Positions 8,263 to 14,481 of a DNA stretch of 16,252 bases are shown here, piece by piece. Origin of the DNA: a bacterium (GTDB taxonomy: Bacteria > Zhuqueibacterota > Zhuqueibacteria > Thermofontimicrobiales > Thermofontimicrobiaceae); contig DSAU01000527.1 in NCBI GenBank assembly GCA_011046315.1, forward strand, positions 1 to 16,252, given 5' to 3'. The notes beneath the pieces are model-generated. The model was not told where the DNA came from. It saw nothing but the letters and a program-made list of their open reading frames with translations, and did no database searches. The position numbers and the translations under genes are program-made. Position 1 is the first letter of the stretch; each line of letters begins with the position of its first letter.

Positions 8263-8268
8263 AACAAT

Positions 8269-8274
8269 CTCCTC
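8269..8274 (-). promoter_or_regulatory. Ribosome binding site deciding the GTG start of the aldolase paralogue
   Basis: GAGGAG, followed by a 6-nt spacer and GTG at 8262-8260. In the longer open frame these bases would encode Glu-Glu. Together with the end-to-end N-terminal match to the paralogous aldolase, this makes the GTG the better start. Confidence 0.6.
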
Positions 8275-8317
8275 TACAATTATTTTTGCGTTAAGCAATC
8301 ATTCAAACTGATATTTA

Positions 8318-10234
8318 TCAATCAACCTGTTTATTTTTGAATAAAAATTCCAGCAGTTTCTCCCGCTGAGAAAAATCGGGCACAACCAGATGAGCGCCGC
8401 CATGTATCAACCGCGTTCGCTTTTCCGGCTTCAATCCATAGCGACGCAATTCATCACTGGCAACCGCGACAGCGATCCCATGATGTTTTCGCGCTTCGCG
8501 TATTTCCACCGGACCGTCCCCAAAGACCGCCAATTCTGGGCCGCTCAACCGATTGTTCGAAAGTATTCGCTCAATCACTATTTTTTTGGAATATTTTTTT
8601 ACATCACCAACAGCGCCGTAAATCCCGCCGTTAAAAAGTGCATCATAGCCCAGCGCCCGGGCTTCGGCGGCAACATCTTCAGCATCAGTACCGCTCGCCA
8701 GATACAACGTTACTCCGCGGGCGTTCAACTCTTTCACAAAATCGACCGCGCCCTTGATGGTAAAATCCGCCACATCCAATTCACCCCGCTGCAGCTTTTC
8801 CAACCGGCGGTGAACCATTTTCAACAACTCTTCATTATAAATCGCTTTATATTGAAATTTATCCAACACCTGCTCTGCCCTGACAATACCAAACTCTCTG
8901 ACCAGCTCAACCAGCGCTTCCATTTGAAGAATGGTCTGAATCCCGGTTGATTTGTCGATGTATTCAAGCACACGACTTCGGACTTTGTGATAGAGTGTTT
9001 CATCAGCGGTTTCATACTGATCGCCAAGAATCGCTTTGATCATCATCAATTCCATAATTTCTTCCCATCCCTGACGCAGCGAGCTAATGGTTCCGTCATG
9101 GTCAAACACTGCATGCCGAATTTTTCCCCATTCAACATCCGAAAGATTACAACACACTTCAATTTCAGTATTCTGATAATAGCGGGCATGGCGAATATCC
9201 TCAGCCAGCTCGGGTTGATAGATATAATCCGGGTCAGATGCAATTGAAATAATCTCTTCTGGCGAAGCGGTTCCGGTCTGAAATAATTTTTGAACCGTAA
9301 CCGCCGCGGCAAAATTAGCAAAAACAGCGGCTTCTACCGGCGCTGCACCGGTTGCCAGACAACAAGCCAACGCACTCATTACCGTATCGCCAGCGCCAAC
9401 AGGATCTATCTTGTTCAACAACTGGATGCCAGGAACTTGATAAAAACCACTTTCATCGCGCACCACCAAACCATGTGCGCCGCGAGTTATGAAGATCGGC
9501 TTTTTTTGTTTAGAATAGATCGTATCCGTAAATTTTCGAATATCATTTATCGAAATCATCTGATCCGGTTCCAGCCGAACATTATTCAACCAAGCCACTT
9601 CCATATCATTGGTTTTGAGATAAACATGATGAAAACGGTGAGCAAAATGACGGGAATCCACCAAAATAATTTTATCAGGATAATCTTCTGTTAATTTGTT
9701 AAGTTGATCAATAAAAGAATCATTGGTAAAACTGCCAGGTATCTGCTGGTTGATTATCAAAACATCGATATTGGGTATCACTGAATACAAATTTTCTACG
9801 ATCCGCTGGTCAGTATCTAAACTCCGTTGATTAAAAAAACCGAAATCAATTCGCCTGATTTCCTGGTTTTCCAGAATTCGTTTGCAAAAAGCGTAGGTAT
9901 CGAACTTTTCAGCTTGAATTACCAGTCGGCTCACATCCACATTCAATAGCTGCAACTGGCGCAACAGCTCCCTTGCAAAGACATCATCGCCGATCACTCC
10001 TACAACGCTGACAGCAGCCGGTTGCAGTGCCATCAGGTTTGCAACCACATTCGATGCGCCACCGAGGCGATACCACTGTTTGGAAACCGCCAGCCCAGGT
10101 AAGCCGGTTTCAGCCGATATTTCTGATCCGCGCGGGTCGAGCATCCAATAGACATCCAGACAGAAATCTCCATACACTCCAACCTTTATCTGTCGAATTT
10201 GAGCTAATATTTCTTTGACCCGTTCTACTTTCAT
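8318..10234 (-). CDS. PfkB (RfaE/HldE-like) kinase fused to HAD-family phosphatase
   Basis: 638 aa, two domains. Residues about 1-335 are a ribokinase-family kinase most like the RfaE/HldE kinase branch (KVGVYGDFCLDVYW at 17-30, RLGGASNVVANL at 56-67, DPVGAGDT at 277-284 with Asp283 as the presumed base). Residues about 370-638 form a HAD hydrolase: motif I FDHDGT with Asp378 and Asp380, motif II YLASGTD with Ser514, a motif III lysine in KKYSKK (546-551), and motif IV FGDGPVE with Asp573. The long helical insert between motifs I and II resembles a C1 cap. The N-terminal half probably phosphorylates a sugar; the HAD half would remove phosphate from the same or a later intermediate. No nucleotidyltransferase domain is present, unlike HldE. 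A GGAG site 7 nt before the ATG lies just after the stop of the upstream gene (12 nt gap), indicating cotranscription. Confidence 0.9.
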   Translation of the reverse strand: MKVERVKEILAQIRQIKVGVYGDFCLDVYWMLDPRGSEISAETGLPGLAVSKQWYRLGGASNVVANLMALQPAAVSVVGVIGDDVFARELLRQLQLLNVDVSRLVIQAEKFDTYAFCKRILENQEIRRIDFGFFNQRSLDTDQRIVENLYSVIPNIDVLIINQQIPGSFTNDSFIDQLNKLTEDYPDKIILVDSRHFAHRFHHVYLKTNDMEVAWLNNVRLEPDQMISINDIRKFTDTIYSKQKKPIFITRGAHGLVVRDESGFYQVPGIQLLNKIDPVGAGDTVMSALACCLATGAAPVEAAVFANFAAAVTVQKLFQTGTASPEEIISIASDPDYIYQPELAEDIRHARYYQNTEIEVCCNLSDVEWGKIRHAVFDHDGTISSLRQGWEEIMELMMIKAILGDQYETADETLYHKVRSRVLEYIDKSTGIQTILQMEALVELVREFGIVRAEQVLDKFQYKAIYNEELLKMVHRRLEKLQRGELDVADFTIKGAVDFVKELNARGVTLYLASGTDAEDVAAEARALGYDALFNGGIYGAVGDVKKYSKKIVIERILSNNRLSGPELAVFGDGPVEIREARKHHGIAVAVASDELRRYGLKPEKRTRLIHGGAHLVVPDFSQREKLLEFLFKNKQVD

Positions 10235-10246
10235 TTACAATCTCCG

Positions 10247-11299
10247 TTAACTGCATTCCAGTTCATCAGCGTATAATTGGGAAATCTTTTGATAAAGCAA
10301 AGGGATTGTCAACTTTTGATTACCGCAGATATAATACCCTCTGCCGCCAAACGCTGTGGGAACTCTGGTGACAACGGTCTTCTGATCGCGGAAATAATAT
10401 CCGGGCGAACATTCATCAGCCATTTTTTCCGGACTATAAACGCGTAAATCAAAATCAGCGCATATAATTTCCCGGGGAGCTTTGCCTGAATTTGCCGCCA
10501 TCGAAACAGCTTTGAGCAATACTTCAGGACCCTGCACAGCGCTGCCAACATTAATAAACACACCACCTTGCTGAAAGCGAGTTATCTCATTAGTGAAAAT
10601 GAGAAAATCGCGCGCCGAGCAACCACCTTTTGCTGCGCCATCAAATGAAGGATGCTGATCAATCACATCCACACCAATGCCGCAGTGAACGGTAAACGGG
10701 ATGTGATAATTGTAACATGCAGCCGCTATACTGACTTCGGTGCAACAAAAGTCTCGCGGCGAATCCTCATGCGCAAGGGGATCGACAATGCTGTTTTTAA
10801 AAGGGACATCGGTCATCATCCTGCCAAGCGTTTCACCCAGGCCCAAACCTTTTTCAAAACCAACCCGAATCGCGGAATTAATATAAGCAAATTCATACGC
10901 CATCCCAAATTGTCCCCTGCCCAGGGCGTTGGGGACATGTTCACTGGTTTCACCAATCAGCGCCAGCTCAAAGTCATGAATCGCAGTGGCGGTATTTCCT
11001 GCGACCAGCGTAAACATCCCTTTTTTTACAAGCTCCACGATCAACCGTGCGAGTCCGTTTTTGATGAGATGTGCTCCGGTAAACAGCACCACCGGTTTTT
11101 GCTGAACACGAGCCGCTACGATCTCCGCTGCGACAGCCTCCACTTTTTCGAGAATTTGAGCCGGAACTTCAATTCGCTGCGACTTGATCTTTTCTGGAAA
11201 GACCAGATTTTCAAGCTTGACTTTATTGATCCGCGAACCGAGCGAAAAGGTCTCGATCCGGTTTATGTCGAATAGCTTGTATCTTCCTGAATATTTCAT
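10247..11299 (-). CDS. Conserved protein with deoxyhypusine-synthase/ArgZ-C-terminus-like Rossmann features
   Basis: 350 aa, function not recognised. Residues about 70-116 (VLFTGAHLIKNG, then LVAGNTATAIHDFE) resemble the nucleotide-binding segment shared by deoxyhypusine synthases and the C-terminal domain of ArgZ/LOR-SDH-type proteins, in which a GNxxxxHDxE motif is typical. Further conserved-looking blocks are HCGIGVDVIDQHPSFDG (205-221), GGVFINVGSAVQGPEV (245-260) and a tail GGRGYYICGNQKLTIPLL (318-335). There is no signal peptide or membrane segment. It is the first gene of the operon, after the 451-bp spacer, with GAGGAAG directly before the ATG. An NAD(P)-dependent role on an amino- or hydroxy-acid intermediate is possible but is inference. 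The resemblance was judged by eye and could reflect only a shared Rossmann-like fold. Confidence 0.7.
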   Translation of the reverse strand: MKYSGRYKLFDINRIETFSLGSRINKVKLENLVFPEKIKSQRIEVPAQILEKVEAVAAEIVAARVQQKPVVLFTGAHLIKNGLARLIVELVKKGMFTLVAGNTATAIHDFELALIGETSEHVPNALGRGQFGMAYEFAYINSAIRVGFEKGLGLGETLGRMMTDVPFKNSIVDPLAHEDSPRDFCCTEVSIAAACYNYHIPFTVHCGIGVDVIDQHPSFDGAAKGGCSARDFLIFTNEITRFQQGGVFINVGSAVQGPEVLLKAVSMAANSGKAPREIICADFDLRVYSPEKMADECSPGYYFRDQKTVVTRVPTAFGGRGYYICGNQKLTIPLLYQKISQLYADELECS

Positions 11300-11396
11300 C
11301 TTCCTCAGTTTTCATGCATTAGTTTTACCATAGCTAATCCAGAGCCTGCTGTGCATTAATACGAACTAAGCTTCGCAAAATAATCGATAAAAACGA

Positions 11397-11560
11397 CCAC
11401 AAGATTTCGCTGATTTCACAGATAAAAATCGGTGTCATCTATTCTATTACAAATCTAATCTTGCATTTTTTTGCAATAAGGTTTTAGAGCAATTACACCA
11501 ACAATTCTATTAACCTTACAAATATAAAAAAATAATTTGTTAAAATCTGTGGTTCAAAAT
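11397..11560. repeat. Imperfect inverted pair of ATCTGTG-containing segments
   Basis: The minus strand at 11397-11430 contains ATCTGTGAAATCAGCGAAAT. The plus strand at 11541-11560 contains AAATCTGTGGTTC. The shared core AxATCTGTG in opposite orientation, about 110 bp apart, suggests degenerate ends of a dispersed intergenic repeat. I recall similar CTGTG-rich segments in intergenic DNA of Bacteroidetes-like genomes, but this is not verified here. Confidence 0.35.
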
Positions 11561-11640
11561 ATTATTGCAGTTCAATGCACTAAAGTATTACAGGTTAAAT
11601 TTTTGTTTTTTTGGAAAAAAAATCTTCTATAGATTCTTTC

Positions 11641-11668
11641 CATTTTTAATTTTACATTTTTAATTTTT
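11641..11668. repeat. 14-bp tandem duplication in AT-rich spacer
   Basis: CATTTTTAATTTTA (11641-11654) is followed directly by CATTTTTAATTTTT (11655-11668), differing only in the last base. It is low-complexity sequence about 80 bp downstream of the URO-D stop. Confidence 0.6.
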
Positions 11669-11672
11669 AATT

Positions 11673-11684
11673 GCAGCTTGCTGC
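11673..11684. repeat. GCAGC-TT-GCTGC palindrome
   Basis: A perfect 5-bp stem with a 2-nt loop, 67 bp downstream of the URO-D gene stop. On the minus (transcribed) strand it is followed by A-rich rather than T-rich sequence, so it is not a convincing intrinsic terminator. It may be a small REP-like unit. Confidence 0.4.
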
Positions 11685-11750
11685 GCTATGAAATCAGTGG
11701 TCTATTTTTTGGTTTTGCCAAATCTTTGAAATTCTGATACGATCAAATAA

Positions 11751-13007
11751 CTAACTACCATTAAATTCTTTCAACGCATCAAACATTGCGACAATATTTT
11801 CTACCGGTGTCTTTGCTTGAATATTATGAATTGCGTTAAAGATAAATCCGCCGTTGGGCGCAAAAATCTCGCATCGCTGCAGTACTTCACATCGCACATC
11901 ATCCGGCTTACCGAATGGGAGTGTTTTTTGAGTATCGATGCCACCGCCCCAGAACACGATACTCTCACCGTAATTCTCCTTCAAATGCTGCGGCGACATC
12001 CCGGCAGCAGAGCATTGCACCGGATTGAGCACATCAAACCCGGACTCGATAAAATGGGGAAGAAATTTTTCAACGGCGCCACAAGAATGCTTAAATGTCT
12101 TCCAGTTTGTATTTTTATGAATCCAACCATTAATTATTTTATAATAGGGCGCATAAAGTTCGAGATAGGTTTCTACCGAACAAAAGCTCGATGTCTGGGT
12201 GCCGAAATCAGTGCCACATACAAAAAACACATCCAAAGTATCGCCAACCGCTGTGTAAAATTTTTCCAAATTCTGCAGTGTAATTTCAGATTGCCGGGAA
12301 AAAATCTGGTGAATGTATTCACGTCGAATTGCTGTCGAAACATACCATTCCTCAATGTCGCGGATGCCTTTTGGATGTTTGAGAAACGGCGCCGGCACCA
12401 TGGCAATATCGCCGAAGCTGGTACCGCCCATACCACCGACCACAGCTCGGCCAGTTTTGGCGGCGCGTTTGTTTTCTGCTGCATAATATTCCAAATCATT
12501 TTGCGACAGCAGTTTGAATTCTTCCAGATTGTCCTCGGGATTCAACTTTTCATCATCAACAGATTCCTGCCGAACAATGGTATCGAAAAAATAGCTCCCC
12601 ACAGGCATCCGACCGCTGGCTGGCGCAGTAACATCACCCTCCGGATAAATCACCAGCGAACCATCAGAGTCCCGGGTTACGTTGAACTCCTCGGAGACCA
12701 ACACCTCCTGTCCCCACGGCAGCCGGAACTGTTTCCAATTCTCATTCCGGAACCCAAACATGGTACTTCGTGAATTCATAGGTTCGGTGTCGATACCGAA
12801 GAGCTCAATCAACTCTGAATCAATTTCGCCCAGCATTTGATAAGGTTCGATAACTTTTACCGGCTTTTTTTCCAACTCGTAATAATCCCGCAGACCGGCA
12901 ACACACGATACATGCATACCGGTAACACCGGTACCGCCGAAATCCACCGGCACCCGATCGGGAGATTTGTGATTCAGTGCAGTTTTAACTCTTTCCCGGC
13001 TGTTCAT
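11751..13007 (-). CDS. URO-D/MtaA-like methyltransferase-fold protein
   Basis: 418 aa with the uroporphyrinogen-decarboxylase fold of cobamide-dependent methyltransferases (MtaA/MtbA/CmuA relatives). The N-terminal NSRERVKTALNHKSPDRVP is the usual family opening. HSCG at 307-310 corresponds to the His-x-Cys zinc-ligand motif of MtaA-type enzymes; near the C-terminus NAIHNIQ (391-397) replaces the usual GCG-type cysteine motif, so the third ligand may differ. It lacks the typical haem-pathway URO-D signature. It probably transfers a methyl group from, or otherwise acts on, a small methylated substrate, possibly with a corrinoid protein, none of which is encoded here. Such paralogues are numerous in uncultured carbohydrate-degrading bacteria and their substrates are mostly unknown. 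The ATG has GAGGT 5 nt upstream. It lies 80 nt after the other URO-D-like gene, so they are probably cotranscribed. Confidence 0.82.
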   Translation of the reverse strand: MNSRERVKTALNHKSPDRVPVDFGGTGVTGMHVSCVAGLRDYYELEKKPVKVIEPYQMLGEIDSELIELFGIDTEPMNSRSTMFGFRNENWKQFRLPWGQEVLVSEEFNVTRDSDGSLVIYPEGDVTAPASGRMPVGSYFFDTIVRQESVDDEKLNPEDNLEEFKLLSQNDLEYYAAENKRAAKTGRAVVGGMGGTSFGDIAMVPAPFLKHPKGIRDIEEWYVSTAIRREYIHQIFSRQSEITLQNLEKFYTAVGDTLDVFFVCGTDFGTQTSSFCSVETYLELYAPYYKIINGWIHKNTNWKTFKHSCGAVEKFLPHFIESGFDVLNPVQCSAAGMSPQHLKENYGESIVFWGGGIDTQKTLPFGKPDDVRCEVLQRCEIFAPNGGFIFNAIHNIQAKTPVENIVAMFDALKEFNGS

Positions 13008-13087
13008 TTTTACCTCAAAAATTTCCGGTGATATTTATTCTACTAAATGATAAAATTATATTCTGCTCAACATCAATCAGATCAAAT

Positions 13088-14209
13088 TCAACCCATTCCA
13101 AACAGTTGTTCTTTCAAGTCCGAATAGTAGAGATAGTCCTCTTCAGTTACATCCGGAGGGCAACGGTGATCGCAAAAAGGAATAAAGCCGCCTTTTTCTA
13201 CCCAGGGAAGTATGCTTTCCAAATATTTTTTGATGGCATCTTTTCCTTTAATCAACTCCATTTTATCCACACCGCCCATAATTCTCAATTCGGGACCATA
13301 CTGATCCAATAAGTCGCCGGGAAAACCAGATCCATTGACCTCATGGGGAAACATACAATTGACGCCGGCTTCGAGAAAATATGGCAGCAATGGGCGCACA
13401 TCCCCGTCGCAATCGATGTACCAGAGGCCCACACCGTCTGCCGCCAATTTCTTCTTGATCCGCTGATAGCGCGGAACGATCACGGTTTTGAAAAAATCCA
13501 CTGAAACAATCGGTCCATTTTTAAAGGCTATATCCTCCCAGCCCGCTGCAAAGTCAAAGCTAAAATGAGGCAGCAATTGATCCAGTAAATCTTCCACAAT
13601 CCGGCAACAGGTTTCCACCATATCCTCCACCATATCCGGATAATCATAGATCGCATACGCCAGACCCTCGAACGAGAGCAAATCCCGAATCTTGCCGATC
13701 ATCGAGCCGGTGTGAATACCCAGCGGATAGTCACGATCCTCCGGATGTTCTTTTTTCAGTTGTTCAATATTCAATTGGCGCTCGGGATCATCCAGTCGAA
13801 ACCTTTCTGTCTTGATGCGTTTCCAATCTTCGGGAGTGGAAACCGATGATCTGATATATCGCGGCAGAGCCTCATGTCCATCTCTGGGAATCTCTTCAAA
13901 AACACCATCGGAATTGATCATAATTTTGGTGGTGTCGGTTTCTTCGATAAGCTGATTTTGAAAAACCGGATTCATCCACCAGTTTCCCTCGATAACTTTA
14001 ATTTTATCAAAATTAAAAAATTGATCCGCCTGATCGTTAGTTTTGATACCATTATCACGAAATATTTTCCATTGATGAAAATTTTCTTCCCAATACCCAA
14101 ACTCCATATTAAAACAGCGGTCAAAAGATTTGTAATTCAGTTGATTTACAAACCGTTCGCGGTCGCTCATCGCACCTTTCCACTTTTCTCTGATGGGTTG
14201 TATTGTCAT
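13088..14209 (-). CDS. Divergent URO-D-superfamily protein
   Basis: 373 aa, related in fold to the neighbouring URO-D protein but strongly diverged. The opening SDRERFVNQLNYKSFDRC and motifs GYWEENF (38-44) and IMGGVDK (310-316, the family GGID-like strand) place it in the URO-D superfamily. At the position of the HxCG zinc motif it has IDCDGD (265-270), and near the C-terminus CDHRCPPDV (346-354), so any metal site would use a different ligand set. It may be an enzyme with another chemistry or a diverged methyltransferase. An alternative start at Met14 (14170) has a better GGAAAGG site 4 nt upstream. The first ATG is preceded by AAGGTG and a run of eight T, but the intervening residues (IQPIREKWKGA) look plausible as coding, so the longer form is listed. 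Confidence 0.78.
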   Translation of the reverse strand: MTIQPIREKWKGAMSDRERFVNQLNYKSFDRCFNMEFGYWEENFHQWKIFRDNGIKTNDQADQFFNFDKIKVIEGNWWMNPVFQNQLIEETDTTKIMINSDGVFEEIPRDGHEALPRYIRSSVSTPEDWKRIKTERFRLDDPERQLNIEQLKKEHPEDRDYPLGIHTGSMIGKIRDLLSFEGLAYAIYDYPDMVEDMVETCCRIVEDLLDQLLPHFSFDFAAGWEDIAFKNGPIVSVDFFKTVIVPRYQRIKKKLAADGVGLWYIDCDGDVRPLLPYFLEAGVNCMFPHEVNGSGFPGDLLDQYGPELRIMGGVDKMELIKGKDAIKKYLESILPWVEKGGFIPFCDHRCPPDVTEEDYLYYSDLKEQLFGMG

Positions 14210-14244
14210 AAAAAAAACACCTTTTCTGTTTTGAACTTAAATTA

Positions 14245-14380
14245 TTCTTAAACTTAATAATTCTGGACTAAAGTCCAACTGTTATGCAGATTTTGGCTAA
14301 CCCAGCTTTAAAGCTGGGGTTAGCCAATTGTTCTATTAGTTGGGCTTCAGCCCAAATTTGTGAATAATTCAAGTTAAGAA
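14245..14380. repeat. Nested palindromic (REP/MITE-like) intergenic element
   Basis: A 136-bp element built of palindromes. Outer arms TTCTTAAACTTAATAATTC (14245-14263) and GAATAATTCAAGTTAAGAA (14362-14380) are imperfect inverted repeats. Inside lie TGGACT-AA-AGTCCA (14264-14277), a 35-nt near-perfect palindrome (14293-14327; arms TTGGCTAACCC/GGGTTAGCCAA around AGCTTTAAAGCT, one bulged G) and TTGGGCT-TC-AGCCCAA (14340-14355). No ORF lies within it. The layout resembles clustered REP units or a small non-autonomous element. It sits between the GxGYxYP gene and the URO-D gene. None of the stems is followed by a T-run. Confidence 0.75.
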
Positions 14381-14481
14381 AAATTTTAATTCATCGCACC
14401 CAAATTTTACACTGACATGCAAAAAACTAACGCTGCTCACGGAGACTTTCTTCCGGATTGCAACATTGATTTTCAAAGTAA

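Larger units (their letters stand above)
11300..11750. other. AT-rich intergenic spacer upstream of the operon
   Basis: 451 bp with no credible gene on either strand. It must contain the promoter of the eight-gene operon unless transcription enters from the URO-D genes, but I could not find a convincing -35/-10 pair or a Bacteroidetes-type TTTG/TAnnTTTG pair. It holds an inverted pair of ATCTGTG-containing segments, a small hairpin (TTGCA, T-run, TGCAA at 11461-11476), a 14-bp tandem duplication and a GCAGC/GCTGC palindrome. It looks like repeat-derived intergenic DNA. Confidence 0.6.

Noticed and set aside
7474..8298. TTG start for the aldolase paralogue at 8298
   Set aside because: There is no good ribosome site for it, whereas GAGGAG precedes the GTG at 8262 and the shorter N-terminus aligns with the paralogous aldolase from the first residue.
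11300..11500. Promoter of the eight-gene operon (for example TTGCAA with TAGAAT, or TTGTGG with TATTTTG, on the minus strand)
   Set aside because: Spacings or consensus matches are poor for both sigma70-type and Bacteroidetes-type promoters, so no site is called.
11817..12773. A 318-codon open frame on the plus strand
   Set aside because: It is entirely antisense to the URO-D gene, whose protein has family motifs; the antisense translation has none and is rich in Ile, His, Arg and Phe, as expected for a shadow frame.
11751..14209. Haem-pathway uroporphyrinogen decarboxylase (hemE)
   Set aside because: The two URO-D-fold genes lack the typical HemE signatures, and one has the HxCG motif of methyltransferase relatives; no other haem genes are present.
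14293..14327. The 35-nt palindrome as an intrinsic terminator of the GxGYxYP transcript
   Set aside because: The stem is strong, but neither strand has a T-run after it; it fits better as part of the repeat element.
14381..14481. Short spacer after the GxGYxYP stop examined for an RNA gene or terminator
   Set aside because: AT-rich sequence without a convincing stem or conserved motif.
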